From contig NZ_SMZO01000013.1 of the NCBI RefSeq assembly GCF_004358675.1, forward strand, positions 28,284 through 92,283: a stretch of DNA of 64,000 nucleotides. The letters are read 5' to 3'. The notes under the pieces were generated by a model that ran no database searches, was not told the DNA's origin, and saw only the letters and a list, made by a program, of their open reading frames with translations. The position numbers and the translations under genes were made by a program. Of the stretch, positions 16,055-25,624 are shown piece after piece (position 1 is the first letter of the stretch; every line of letters starts with the position of its first letter). The stretch comes from Meridianimarinicoccus aquatilis. GTDB taxonomy: Bacteria > Pseudomonadota > Alphaproteobacteria > Rhodobacterales > Rhodobacteraceae.

Positions 16055-17168
16055 CACCAACGCAAAAGCCGTCGCGCTTCAAGGGCACGTCCTTCCATTG
16101 GATGGGCCGATTTTGCGCGACCATGTTCGGCCCGAAGACCGCCGAAGCGACCACTACCTTGAACGGTTTGATCGCACGACGTTGTACTACGACTGCGTAT
16201 ACTTGCCAGACCGGGGCAGCTATCTGTTTACAGCTCCAAGGTTTTTGAACTTGTGGGCACCCTTCCGCACTGGCTTGCGGATCAACAGTCAGCCCGTGAA
16301 ACGTGTGCGCCGCAAACGCTGGCTCCGCTGTGAACAGGTCGAAGTCCGCGCGCCGCAAGGGGCACTCAGCCTGATTTGGCAGGGCGAGGAGTTGCCCGTC
16401 ATCGCGCGCGCATCTGAGGCTGGCACCTTCGCCGGGCTCAACGCGCTTGTCGCCGTTAACAAGAATAATGCGCTGGACTGGATCGAAGACTGGGCCGCTT
16501 ACTATGCGGCCGCCCATGGCGCGCAGGGGGTTGCCCTGTTTGACAACGGATCCACAGATTACACGCCGCAAGACATCGCGGCCCGCCTGAAGGCGGTGCC
16601 GGGCATGAAATCGGTGCGGGTCTTTTCCGCCCCCTACCCTTATGGCCCCAGCGACCACAGTAAAAAGCTTGAGGTCAGCCCCCGCTTTTTTCAAACCGGC
16701 ATGCTGAATATCGCACGGCGCGATGCCTTTGCCCGTGCCCGCGCGGTTCTGAATGTGGATATCGATGAAATCGCCATCTCACAAAGCGGTGCAAGCGTGT
16801 TTGATGCTGCGGTATCACATCCGCTTGGCATGGTCACGATTCAGGGCAGTTGGGTCTATCCGGCCCCCGGCACCCAAGGCCCCACAGGTCAGGGCGCACA
16901 CCGCTTCCGCAATACCCCGGATGACAAATGCAATCAGAAATGGTGCCAAGCTCCAAATGGTGTGTTCGGGCGACACTTCGGGTGGGCTGTACACCGAGTG
17001 GACGAAGTGTTTCAGAACCTGCTGACCCAGCAACCCGATATTCGGCTGGCGCATTGCAAAGGCACATCGACTGGCTGGAAGGCCAAGCGCTTTGACCTTC
17101 CTGCTGGCCTGTACGAAGACCCCGCTCTGACCCGCGTCATGGACAGCGGCTTTCCGCAGCGGGATTAA
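16047..17168 (+). CDS. Glycosyltransferase family 2-like protein, copy 2
   Basis: A 373-residue paralogue of the previous gene, with an 8-bp overlap (ATGACTGA). It shows NNALDWIEDWAAYYAAAHGA followed by ALFDNGSTDYT, and NVDIDEIAISQSG as the acidic metal site. TAPRFLNLWAPFRTGLRI and WVYPAPGTQGP are shared with copy 1. No membrane segment is evident, so it is probably cytoplasmic. Its stop overlaps the convergent ccdA stop by 4 bp. The pair probably arose by tandem duplication followed by divergence; their products may act in sequence on one glycan (inference). Confidence 0.8.
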   Translation: MTDTNAKAVALQGHVLPLDGPILRDHVRPEDRRSDHYLERFDRTTLYYDCVYLPDRGSYLFTAPRFLNLWAPFRTGLRINSQPVKRVRRKRWLRCEQVEVRAPQGALSLIWQGEELPVIARASEAGTFAGLNALVAVNKNNALDWIEDWAAYYAAAHGAQGVALFDNGSTDYTPQDIAARLKAVPGMKSVRVFSAPYPYGPSDHSKKLEVSPRFFQTGMLNIARRDAFARARAVLNVDIDEIAISQSGASVFDAAVSHPLGMVTIQGSWVYPAPGTQGPTGQGAHRFRNTPDDKCNQKWCQAPNGVFGRHFGWAVHRVDEVFQNLLTQQPDIRLAHCKGTSTGWKAKRFDLPAGLYEDPALTRVMDSGFPQRD

Positions 17169-17914
17169 CCCAAGAGAGCCAAGGCCGGAAACTGTTCCAG
17201 CAGCCACCAGGACAGGCGGGTAAAAGCCCCTGTCAAAAGCATTGCGCCGACCAAAACCAACAATCCGCCCATAACGCGCTCGATGGTAACCATATGCTTT
17301 TTAAGCCGGTTCATGACCGACATTGACCGGCTCATGAATATGGCGACCAGCAAGAATGGTACACCCAAACCCAGAGCATAGACACCCAACAACAGGGTTC
17401 CGCGGGCAATCGACGCCTCTGATGCTGCGATCGACAGGATTGCGCCCAGTTGCGGGCCGATGCACGGGGTCCAGCCAAACGCAAAGGCGAGCCCCAGAAC
17501 ATACGCGCCGAGCGCTGTGCCGCCGCGATCTCCGGCGTCAAGCCGCGCCTCGCGGTCAAGTATGGGGATGCGAAACACGTTCAGAAAATGCAGGCCAAAG
17601 ACAATGACTACGACGCCGGAGATTTTTGAGAACAAAGTTTGGTTCTGTAAGAAAAACGCTCCAAAGGCCGACGCCGTGAACCCCAGAAACAGAAACACCG
17701 TGGACAGACCCATCACGAAAAACAGCGCGGGAAGAATTGCACGGCGGCGCGCACTGCTATCTTGCATATCCCCCACTGTTATCCCGCTCATATACGCCAA
17801 ATACGGCGGTACAATTGGAAGAACGCAGGGCGACAGGAATGACAGCATCCCGGCGGCAAGAGCGACGATCATCGCGGGCAAAAGGGCCGCGTCTATGATT
17901 TCTATTCCGAACAT
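17165..17914 (-). CDS. ccdA: Cytochrome c biogenesis protein CcdA
   Basis: A 249-residue membrane protein with six predicted helices. The two redox cysteines are in LSFLSPCVLPIVPPYLAYMSG and FAFGWTPCIGPQLGA, as in CcdA/DsbD-beta proteins. It carries electrons from cytoplasmic thioredoxin to periplasmic thiols, so that apocytochrome c haem sites stay reduced. This matters here because the cell makes a tetraheme cytochrome (pufC). ATG 17914 is chosen since it starts the first hydrophobic segment; AGGA lies directly against it, so a GTG 15 bp upstream is an alternative start. Confidence 0.9.
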   Translation of the reverse strand: MFGIEIIDAALLPAMIVALAAGMLSFLSPCVLPIVPPYLAYMSGITVGDMQDSSARRRAILPALFFVMGLSTVFLFLGFTASAFGAFFLQNQTLFSKISGVVVIVFGLHFLNVFRIPILDREARLDAGDRGGTALGAYVLGLAFAFGWTPCIGPQLGAILSIAASEASIARGTLLLGVYALGLGVPFLLVAIFMSRSMSVMNRLKKHMVTIERVMGGLLVLVGAMLLTGAFTRLSWWLLEQFPALALLG

Positions 17915-18006
17915 TCCTGACGCGTACACCAGTGTGCGACCTTCGTCACGAAACGTGTCGTCACATTCGCGTGGCAATCATGTCAATCGCAGCCTATATC
18001 GCGGCT

Positions 18007-18234
18007 ATGCACATTGATCTTGAAGTCGACGCCATTGGGCTGCTGTGCCCGCTTCCCGTTCTAAGGGCACGCAAACGCTTGCAAGGGCTACAAACCGGGC
18101 AGGTTCTGTGCCTGATTGCGGATGATCCCGCAGCCATTGTGGACGTACCCCATTTCTGCGCTGAAGCGGGACACACGCTTGTTTTACAACAAGAACATGG
18201 AAACGCCCGGCACTATTTCATCCGCAAGGGATAG
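18007..18234 (+). CDS. TusA-family sulfurtransferase
   Basis: A 75-residue protein with the TusA signature LEVDAIGLLCPLPVLRARKRL. The cysteine of CPxP is the persulfide carrier. Residues LCLIADDPAAIVDVPHFC and the last strand complete the beta-alpha-beta-alpha-beta fold. TusA proteins pass sulfur for tRNA 2-thiolation or molybdenum cofactor work; which applies here is unknown. The start is uncertain: ATG 18007 fits family length, while ATG 17980 adds a short Ala-rich extension. Neither has a clear ribosome-binding site. It is divergent from ccdA. Confidence 0.8.
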   Translation: MHIDLEVDAIGLLCPLPVLRARKRLQGLQTGQVLCLIADDPAAIVDVPHFCAEAGHTLVLQQEHGNARHYFIRKG

Positions 18235-18256
18235 CACCGGGCGCGATCACATGGCT

Positions 18257-21200
18257 TTAGCCGACCGACCACCAGCCGCGTTTTTTCGGCTTGGCTGGCT
18301 CTTCAGGCGCTGCTTCTGGCGCGGGGTCCTCAGCAACAGAGTCCGGCTCAGCGGCTGGAACAACCTCTGCAACCGTTTCGACCTCAGCCACCGCAACGGG
18401 GCTCTCTACCGGCGCTTCGGGCTCTGGTGACGCAAGTTCCTCAGCCTGAGGGGCAACTTCAGCAACCGGGGCAGCAGTCTCTTCAACAACGGCTGTCTCT
18501 GCCACAGGCTCAACAGGGTGTTCTATCTCTGCTGCTGGTTCTGCCAGGGCGTCTTGTTGCGCTTCGGCGACTGCCTGGACCACTTCGGCCACCTCAACGG
18601 CGGGGCTTGCTGGCTCAGAAGGGCTTTCTTCTGGGGCCGCCTCAGAGACGACGGAAACATCCGCTACAGGCTGCGCCTCTGGCGTGGCTTCGCCATCACT
18701 GGATGTAGGTGCGTCGCCGTTTGACGGCTGGGCAACATTTCCGTTGTCTTCGCCATTCTCCGCATCGCCACCATTTCCACCCCGCCGCCGCCGACGACGA
18801 CGGCGCTTTTTCTTCGGTTTGCCTTCGTCATCGCCGCGAACCTCTTTGGGTTGCGACTCGGGCTGGGTAACCTCTGCCTCGGGCGCTTCTTCTACTTCGA
18901 CGTCAATCTCTTCGGGCTCTTCATCCGGCATCTGCGACATGTCGATAGAGATGACAGGCGCGACCTTCTCGACCTTGCGTGTGGCCGTCTTGAACTTCTC
19001 AACCGAGAAATCAGGGCTGATCAGGTGCATGTCGGCCTCAACGCGGACAGCCATGCCATACCGCATCTCAAGCCGTGCGATATGCTCGCGCTTTTCGTTG
19101 ATGAGGTAGTTGACGATCGCGATGGGCGCTTTGACCAGAACTTCGCCGGACCGGTTGCGCACGCCTTCCTCTTCCAACTCGCGCAGGATCGACAGGGCAA
19201 GGTTATCATCGGAGCGGACAAGCCCGGTGCCGTGGCAATGGGCGCAAGGCTTGGTCGTGGCTTCGATCATACCCGGACGCAAACGCTGCCGCGACATTTC
19301 CAGCAGACCAAAGCCCGAAATACGGCCCATTTGAATGCGCGCGCGGTCCGTCTTGAGCTTGTCTTTCAGGCGCTTCTCGACGGCGGCGTTGTTCTTGCGC
19401 TCTTCCATATCGATGAAGTCGATCACGATCAGACCAGCAAGGTCACGCAGGCGCATCTGGCGTGCGACCTCTTCGGCCGCCTCCAGGTTCGTCTTGAGCG
19501 CTGTATCTTCTATCGAGCCTTCTTTGGTCGATTTGCCCGAGTTCACGTCAACCGCCACCAGCGCTTCGGTCACGCCAATCACGATGTAACCGCCGGACCG
19601 CAGACGCACCGTTGGATTGAACATTTCGGACAGGTAGCTTTCCACCTGATAGCGCGCGAACAAAGGCTGCGTTTCCGCGTAAGGCTTCACGTTTTTTGCA
19701 TGGGACGGCATGATCATTTTCATGAAGTCCTTGGCAATACGATAGCCAGCCTCGCCTTCCACGAACACTTCGTCGATGTCGCGGTTGTACAGATCACGGA
19801 TCGACCGCTTGATCAGATCGCCTTCGGCATAAATCGCGGCGGGTGCCACCGATTTGAGCGTCAGTTCACGGATCTGTTCCCACAGACGTTGGAGATACTC
19901 ATAGTCGCGCTTGATCTCGGCTTTGGTCCGCTTGGCCCCCGCCGTGCGCACAATAAGGCCTGCGCCGCGTGGCACATCAATCTCTGTCGCAATTTGCTTG
20001 AGCTTCTTGCGGTCCTGCACATTCGTGATCTTGCGGCTGATGCCGCCGCCGCGCGCAGTATTCGGCATCAAAACGCAGTAACGGCCAGCCAGCGACAGGT
20101 ATGTCGTCAAAGCCGCGCCCTTGTTGCCACGTTCTTCCTTGACCACCTGAACCAGCATGATCTGGCGAACTTTGACCACTTCCTGAATCTTGTAGCGGCG
20201 CGGACGCGGTTTGCGCGGCGGCCGGATATCTTCGGGCGTGTCATCATCCGCAACCGACTCGATCTGGCGATCTTCGGTTTCCGCAGCCTCCTCAACGGGG
20301 GAATCTGCATCGTCAATTTCAGCGGGGCGTTCGTCGCTGTCATCCTCATCCGCAGGGCGGCTTTCGACATCCACGGCCCCGTGCACTACGGCGTCGGGAC
20401 CATCATGGCGTGCAGCCATGGTCGTCGGCGGTGTGTCGTCGTCCTTCGGCGTCGTGTCGTCGTCCGACGCAGGCTCTTCCGCGACAGTCTTAGTGTCACT
20501 TGAGGGTGTTTCCGCGTCCACTTCCACCGCTGCCGCCTCAGGTGCGGGACCATCTTCAGCTTGGTCAGGCACCGCAACTTCAGCGGGCGAAGCCACATTT
20601 TCAACAGCCGGGGCTTCTACGACGACTTCGGAAACTGGAGCTTCAGCCACAACACCGGGTTCGGCCGCAGGTTCAACCTGCGTGTCCGTCTCCGGCGTTT
20701 CTACGGCAGACACCTTCGGTGTGCGCTGCGTGCCGGAATCGTTCATATCCTCGACGTGGTCGACAACCTCGGCACCTTGTGACGCATCATCACCCAGATC
20801 GACCATTTCCATGCCGGGAATGCTTGCCGGAGCAATAGCATCCGGCAGGTCATTTGAAGCGTCTTGCGGTGCATCCGCAGGAGCCGCATCCGCGTCGCGA
20901 TTGCGATCTGATCTGCTGCGACGGGTCCGAGACCGGCGCGGTTTTCCGCCAGACTTCTCAGACGAGGCGTCAGACGGCTTGTCGCCCGGCTCAGCATCGT
21001 CTTCGTCTCGCTGAGACTGGTCATAGGCCAGTTCTTCGGCCATCAGTGCTTCGCGGTCAGCCACCGGGATCTGATAGTAATCGGGGTGAATTTCGCTGAA
21101 CGCCAAGAACCCGTGGCGATTGCCACCATAGTCCACGAACGCCGCCTGCAGCGATGGTTCGACCCGAGTTACCTTTGCAAGATAGATGTTGCCTGCAAGT

Positions 21201-21310
21201 TGTCGTTTGTTTTCGGACTCAAAATCGAATTCTTCGACCTTGTTTCCATCGACGACGACAACGCGGGTTTCTTCCGCATGCGTCGCATCGATAAGCATTT
21301 TCTTAGCCAT
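18257..21310 (-). CDS. rne: Ribonuclease E
   Basis: A 1017-residue endonuclease that starts mRNA decay and processes rRNA and tRNA. MAKKMLIDATHAEETRVVVVDG opens the catalytic part. The S1 domain is split by a long insertion (about residues 100-365) rich in Glu, Asp, Pro and Ala. Catalytic aspartates are in VAVDVNSGKST (near 590) and GLIVIDFIDME (near 627). The Zn-link CAHCHGTG lies near residue 690. The C-terminal third is disordered, with a KKKRRRRRRRR RNA-binding patch near residue 832, Ala/Glu/Pro repeats and the conserved end KKRGWWSVG. The insertion in S1 is common in alphaproteobacteria. Confidence 0.95.
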   Translation of the reverse strand: MAKKMLIDATHAEETRVVVVDGNKVEEFDFESENKRQLAGNIYLAKVTRVEPSLQAAFVDYGGNRHGFLAFSEIHPDYYQIPVADREALMAEELAYDQSQRDEDDAEPGDKPSDASSEKSGGKPRRSRTRRSRSDRNRDADAAPADAPQDASNDLPDAIAPASIPGMEMVDLGDDASQGAEVVDHVEDMNDSGTQRTPKVSAVETPETDTQVEPAAEPGVVAEAPVSEVVVEAPAVENVASPAEVAVPDQAEDGPAPEAAAVEVDAETPSSDTKTVAEEPASDDDTTPKDDDTPPTTMAARHDGPDAVVHGAVDVESRPADEDDSDERPAEIDDADSPVEEAAETEDRQIESVADDDTPEDIRPPRKPRPRRYKIQEVVKVRQIMLVQVVKEERGNKGAALTTYLSLAGRYCVLMPNTARGGGISRKITNVQDRKKLKQIATEIDVPRGAGLIVRTAGAKRTKAEIKRDYEYLQRLWEQIRELTLKSVAPAAIYAEGDLIKRSIRDLYNRDIDEVFVEGEAGYRIAKDFMKMIMPSHAKNVKPYAETQPLFARYQVESYLSEMFNPTVRLRSGGYIVIGVTEALVAVDVNSGKSTKEGSIEDTALKTNLEAAEEVARQMRLRDLAGLIVIDFIDMEERKNNAAVEKRLKDKLKTDRARIQMGRISGFGLLEMSRQRLRPGMIEATTKPCAHCHGTGLVRSDDNLALSILRELEEEGVRNRSGEVLVKAPIAIVNYLINEKREHIARLEMRYGMAVRVEADMHLISPDFSVEKFKTATRKVEKVAPVISIDMSQMPDEEPEEIDVEVEEAPEAEVTQPESQPKEVRGDDEGKPKKKRRRRRRRRGGNGGDAENGEDNGNVAQPSNGDAPTSSDGEATPEAQPVADVSVVSEAAPEESPSEPASPAVEVAEVVQAVAEAQQDALAEPAAEIEHPVEPVAETAVVEETAAPVAEVAPQAEELASPEPEAPVESPVAVAEVETVAEVVPAAEPDSVAEDPAPEAAPEEPAKPKKRGWWSVG

Positions 21311-21725
21311 GAAGTCTCTTTGCGCCTTCGCAACCCCGGTGGTGGCCTCTCAAGGCGATAACCGGGTTGGGGGCGTCTTGTTACGGTGACGATACCAAAG
21401 GCGTCTGCCCGCGCAGGACAGAGCGGCCAATGGGCCGTTGCTGCTGCGGTGACTGTCCGTTCGGCTCTCATCACATTTTTCCCAAGGCACGTTGAAGTGC
21501 CCATAAATAATCCAGAGCGTGAATTCGCCTGGGGTGTCGTGCCCGCATTGGGGCGTCTTTCGTCTGTCGAACCGGTGGCTGGTTAATCGCGCCAAGCCGA
21601 TCCAAGCAGGGAAATCTTCAGGGCAGACATGCTGCCATGTCCTGTCATTAAACCCGCCAAGGGCGAAATGACAATGGTAATTACGAAATATCCCCGTGAT
21701 GCGCTCGCGCCACAGGGGCACACGC
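21311..21725 (-). promoter_or_regulatory. Long rne leader region with a hairpin next to the start
   Basis: A 415-bp stretch with no supported gene lies between dctD and rne, both on the minus strand. Next to the rne start, CAACCCGG (21362-21369) and CCGGGGTTG (21330-21338) can form a stem with one bulge, enclosing a smaller GCC/GGC stem. E. coli rne is autoregulated through hairpins in a leader of similar size, so a like role is possible here. I see no clear -10/-35 pair. Confidence 0.35.
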
Positions 21726-23051
21726 CTAGGTATAGTCGCTGCGCACCAACCCGTATTTGGCCATTTTTTCGTTAAGGGTTCGGCGCGGCAGGCACAGCTC
21801 TTCCATGACGCGCGCGACGGATCCCTGGTGTCGGCGCATGGTGTTGTCGATCAGCATCCGCTCAAAGGCTTCCACGTATTCTTTCAACGGCTTGCCCTCT
21901 TGCGTTACCTGCGTGACCGGCAGCGCCACGGCATCATTGTCAGAAATCAGCAGCGATGTAATTGACCCGCCGCCCCGGCGGCTTTGCAAAACCGCACGCT
22001 CTGCCACGTTCATCAATTGACGAACATTGCCCGGCCACGGTGCCTGCAACAGTTGGGCTGCCTCTTGTGGCGTGACCTGCGGGGCCGCCGCGCCGTATTC
22101 TTCGGCAAAATTCTGGGTGAAATCGCCGAACAAAAGCAAGATGTCCTCTCCGCGTTCCCGCAGGGGCGGCAAGGACAGGTGCAGCGCCGACAGCCGGTGA
22201 TACAGATCCGGGCGAAGGTCTTGCGCCCCCTGCCCCGGCACAGCCTGCGTCCCGCAGATAGAGATTATGCGCGGACTGCTCGGCGCAGAGCCCTCATCAA
22301 GATAAGACACCAGACGGGCTTGTGCCGCAGGGCTCAACGTCTGAACATCCTCAAGCATCAAGACACCGTTGCGCGCCTCAAGCAGCGCCGCCGGCCCGCC
22401 ATCGTTTCCGTCGCCAAAGATGCGCGCGATCTGGCCGGCTTCGTCATGTTCGCCGCAGAACACCTGAACCAAAGGGCGCGATGCACGTGCACCCACCGCA
22501 TGAAGGGCCCGCCCCACAAGGGTCTTGCCGGTTCCTGTTTCTCCATCGATCAGCACCGGAGCGTCGGCTTGGGCAAGATCAAGAATATCTTCGCGCAGAC
22601 GGACCATCGCTGGACATTCGCCAATGAGCTTTGTCGCTGCGGCGTCCCCGCTGGCCAACTCGTTCCGCAACGCCCGGTTTTCCAGCGCGAGTTTGCGCGC
22701 ACTGACAGCCCGCTGGACGATGTCTGTCATATGCTCGGGGTCAAAAGGCTTTTCCAGAAAATCAAACGCACCGATGCGCATCGCTTCGACTGCCATTGGC
22801 ACATCGCCATGGCCAGTGATCAGCACAACGGGAAGCGCGCTGTCATGGTGCATCAGACGGCGCAAGAACGTCATCCCATCCATTTCCGGCATGCGAATAT
22901 CGGACAACACGACCCCCGGATAGCCAGAGCCGACAACCTTCAGCGCCTCTCGCGCGCTGGCGAATGTTTCGGTTTCATATCCTGACAAGACCAACCACTG
23001 GCTGATCGACTGGCGCATGTCCATTTCGTCATCGACAATCGCAACCTTCAT
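21726..23051 (-). CDS. dctD: DctD-like NtrC-family response regulator lacking the GAFTGA loop
   Basis: A 441-residue regulator. The receiver domain is residues 1-120, with phospho-acceptor D51 (VVLSDIRMPEMDG) and K102 in EKPFD. The AAA+ domain has Walker A GETGTGKT (171-178) and a Walker B-like LMLEDVQ (232-238). A Fis-type helix-turn-helix ends the protein (GSVARVMEELCLPRRTLNEKMAKYGL). At 205-225, where sigma-54 activators have ELFGHxxGAFTGA, this protein reads AGQIARIFGDGNDGGP, so GAFTGA is absent. It pairs with dctB upstream (22 bp gap). DctD-type regulators control C4-dicarboxylate uptake, but no transporter gene is nearby. Confidence 0.85.
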   Translation of the reverse strand: MKVAIVDDEMDMRQSISQWLVLSGYETETFASAREALKVVGSGYPGVVLSDIRMPEMDGMTFLRRLMHHDSALPVVLITGHGDVPMAVEAMRIGAFDFLEKPFDPEHMTDIVQRAVSARKLALENRALRNELASGDAAATKLIGECPAMVRLREDILDLAQADAPVLIDGETGTGKTLVGRALHAVGARASRPLVQVFCGEHDEAGQIARIFGDGNDGGPAALLEARNGVLMLEDVQTLSPAAQARLVSYLDEGSAPSSPRIISICGTQAVPGQGAQDLRPDLYHRLSALHLSLPPLRERGEDILLLFGDFTQNFAEEYGAAAPQVTPQEAAQLLQAPWPGNVRQLMNVAERAVLQSRRGGGSITSLLISDNDAVALPVTQVTQEGKPLKEYVEAFERMLIDNTMRRHQGSVARVMEELCLPRRTLNEKMAKYGLVRSDYT

Positions 23052-23073
23052 ATCAGGCTCCTCTCGGGTTCAT

Positions 23074-24831
23074 CTATTGTGCCGCAATGCGGTCATCGCC
23101 GAATTTCGGCAACTGGACTTCGAAAACTGCGCCGCCCTCGGGTCGGTTCCGCGCTGTCAGGCGGCCGCCAAGATCGGCGACGATGCTGCTGGAAATCGCG
23201 AGCCCCAGCCCAACACCGTCTCCTGCTGCCTTGGTAGTATAAAATGGCTCAAACAAAGCATCGAGATCCACGATGCCAGTCCCATTGTCCAACACAGACA
23301 GCGTCACCTGATCCCCTGCGACCAGAATGATGTCAATCTGCGGGTCGGGCCGCCCCCTTGTGGCATCCACCGCGTTGCGCAGCAAATTCACGATGACCTG
23401 TTCAAGGCGAAACTGTTCGGCAAGCACATCTGCGGCGGCATCCGGCAAACTGACAGTCAGCCCTATGGCGCGCTGGCGGAATTGCGGTTGCATCATGGCA
23501 AGCGAACTGTCCACAGCGGCCCGAAGGTCTACTCGGCCAATCGCGTCGCCCCCCTTGCTCGCATAGGATTTTAGCTGCCGGGTAATTGCCGCCATCCGAT
23601 CAATAAGATCGTTGATCCGCTGAAAACTGACGATGGCTTCTTCGCTTCTTTGGCGGCGCACTAACAGGCGGGCACCGGCCAGATAAGTTTTCATCGCGGC
23701 CAATGGCTGGTTCAACTCATGGCTGACCGCAGCCGACATTTCGCCGAGTGCAGCCAGTTTTGACGATTGCGCGATAGTCTGCTCTGCGACCTCAAGGCTT
23801 CTTTCCGCTTTTTGCCGTTCGGAAATCTCGCGTTGCAGCAACAGGTTCAGCTTCCGAAGCTCAGCCGATTCCCGCTGAAGCCTTAAAGATCGTCGTTCCG
23901 CCGCCCGTGACGTCAGATAGAACAGGCCCGCCGCCATAATCGCGAATGCCATGACCTGTAACGCGACGACCGACGCAACACGCTCGCGCACAGGGGTGTA
24001 GGTTGAAAAACTGACGATGCGCCATCCTTGAAACGGCACCCGCGCCTGACTTCGCATCACGGACTGCCCATCAAGCACGCTGTTTTCGGCGTCGAACACG
24101 TCGGTACGTGCCCGCAATGCGCGCACCAACGCGTTTTTTGGGGGCTCTTGCGCCAAGGCGGCGGCTTCGGTCTTTCCCCGCCAACGCGGTTCCGTGGTCA
24201 ACAGCACGACATCATTACTGTCTTTGACGATAACTGCTTCGCTTATCCCATCCCAGCTTCGCTCATATTTGAACAGATCCACTTCGACGGTGATTACGCC
24301 CAACAATTCACCCGCCCGCGTCAGTTTGCGCGAGTAGACAAACAAGGGTCGGCCTACATCCCCAAAGATAGAGGTGAAAACGGTGGTGTCCGCACGCAAT
24401 GCATCGACCATGTAGGGTTCGTTGCGATGTTCTTTGCCGATATCCACCCGGTCGGACGATGCGACTGTGCGCCCATCTCGATCCAGCAGCATCAAGCGTG
24501 CCACGCCCAGTTCATCACGGTATTCGATCAACCGCTGCGAGCTTTGTGAAAAGTCTCGCGACTCAAGCGCCGAAGTCAGCAACGGGTCGCGCGCCAAAAG
24601 CTGGGGCACGATGGAACTACGGCGCAACTCGCTCATGACATTCCCGGCAAAAAGGGTCAGTCGTAGCTCCGCCTGATTGCGGATGGCTTCGGTGCGGCGC
24701 GCACCCAAAACCGTAATGGTCACCCCGATCACAACCAGAGCAACCGCAATCAATGCAGCAAATGCCAAACGCTGACGCGTTCGATTTGGTAAATTAAAAA
24801 AGCCCTCTGCGTCGGGCTGTGCAGCACTCAT
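23074..24831 (-). CDS. dctB: DctB-like sensor histidine kinase
   Basis: A 585-residue membrane kinase. One helix near residues 22-43 and another near 290-310 flank a periplasmic double-PAS sensor domain (dCache type), with RDELGVARLMLLDRDGRTVASSD and FVYSRKLTRAGELLGVITVEVD. The cytoplasmic part has a coiled coil, the H box AVSHELNQPLAAMKTYLAG (His near 371), the N box NLLRNAVDATRG, and G boxes DNGTGI and GVGLGLAISSSI. This layout is that of DctB, which senses C4-dicarboxylates such as succinate and malate. The ligand here is inferred only from family. It is upstream of and paired with the response regulator. Confidence 0.88.
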   Translation of the reverse strand: MSAAQPDAEGFFNLPNRTRQRLAFAALIAVALVVIGVTITVLGARRTEAIRNQAELRLTLFAGNVMSELRRSSIVPQLLARDPLLTSALESRDFSQSSQRLIEYRDELGVARLMLLDRDGRTVASSDRVDIGKEHRNEPYMVDALRADTTVFTSIFGDVGRPLFVYSRKLTRAGELLGVITVEVDLFKYERSWDGISEAVIVKDSNDVVLLTTEPRWRGKTEAAALAQEPPKNALVRALRARTDVFDAENSVLDGQSVMRSQARVPFQGWRIVSFSTYTPVRERVASVVALQVMAFAIMAAGLFYLTSRAAERRSLRLQRESAELRKLNLLLQREISERQKAERSLEVAEQTIAQSSKLAALGEMSAAVSHELNQPLAAMKTYLAGARLLVRRQRSEEAIVSFQRINDLIDRMAAITRQLKSYASKGGDAIGRVDLRAAVDSSLAMMQPQFRQRAIGLTVSLPDAAADVLAEQFRLEQVIVNLLRNAVDATRGRPDPQIDIILVAGDQVTLSVLDNGTGIVDLDALFEPFYTTKAAGDGVGLGLAISSSIVADLGGRLTARNRPEGGAVFEVQLPKFGDDRIAAQ

Positions 24832-24955
24832 GCCTAAAAGTGCCTCTGCGCCGCTGCAATTGCCAGCAGTAACTGAAGCACGCCCGCCCGGCAGGCAATC
24901 CCCCGCCGATGCGCGCCATCAATGCGCGCATCCCCTTTGTAAGCATCCGGAACGA

Positions 24956-25624
24956 TCAGGCTGTTTCCAATGCCCCGGAAATGGCTGAGAACAAAAGCAT
25001 GCCATCGGTCCCGCCCTGCATCGGGTCAATTGCACGCTCTGGATGCGGCATCAAACCGAGCACGCGCCGGTTTTCCGAAAGAATGCCCGCGATGTCACCA
25101 ACAGACCCGTTCGGATTGTCGGCGTAACGATACGCAACGCGATCATCGCCATCCAATCGCGCCAGCAATTCCGGATCAGCGGTGTAATTCCCGTCGTGAT
25201 GCGCGATCGGATAGACAACGTCCTGCCCCGCCTCATATCCCGCTGTGAACGGACTGTTGGATGTCACAACGTTGAGCGTAACGGGCTTGCACAGGAATTT
25301 CAGCCCCGCATTGCGCATCAGGGCACCGGGCAACAGTCCCGATTCGACGAGAACCTGAAACCCATTACAGATGCCAAGAACCATGCCGCCGCGATCGGCA
25401 TGCGCAATCACGGCCCGGCAGATCGGTGAACGGGCGGCAATCGCCCCGCATCGCAGGTAGTCACCATAAGAAAACCCACCGGGCAGACCGACAATGTCGA
25501 CCCCATCCGGCAAAGAGGTTTCCTTGTGCCAAACCATAACGGGGTCGATCCCGGCAGCGCGAAAGGCAACGGCAAGGTCGCGGTCACAGTTCGATCCGGG
25601 AAAAACGACAACGGCTGCGCGCAT
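24956..25624 (-). CDS. purQ: Phosphoribosylformylglycinamidine synthase, glutaminase subunit PurQ
   Basis: A 222-residue class I glutamine amidotransferase. The nucleophile is C86 in GICNGFQVL, and the His-Glu pair is in MPHPERAID near the end. It releases ammonia from glutamine for the FGAR-to-FGAM step of purine synthesis, in complex with PurS and the small-type PurL. PurL is not in this window. Its ATG overlaps the purS stop by one base (TGATG), so the genes are coupled. The gap to dctB (24832-24955) holds no gene that I can see. Confidence 0.95.
   Translation of the reverse strand: MRAAVVVFPGSNCDRDLAVAFRAAGIDPVMVWHKETSLPDGVDIVGLPGGFSYGDYLRCGAIAARSPICRAVIAHADRGGMVLGICNGFQVLVESGLLPGALMRNAGLKFLCKPVTLNVVTSNSPFTAGYEAGQDVVYPIAHHDGNYTADPELLARLDGDDRVAYRYADNPNGSVGDIAGILSENRRVLGLMPHPERAIDPMQGGTDGMLLFSAISGALETA

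Noticed and set aside
18851..20503. A 550-codon open frame antisense to rne
   Set aside because: It is rich in His and Arg without domain sense. It is a GC-skew shadow of the RNase E codons.
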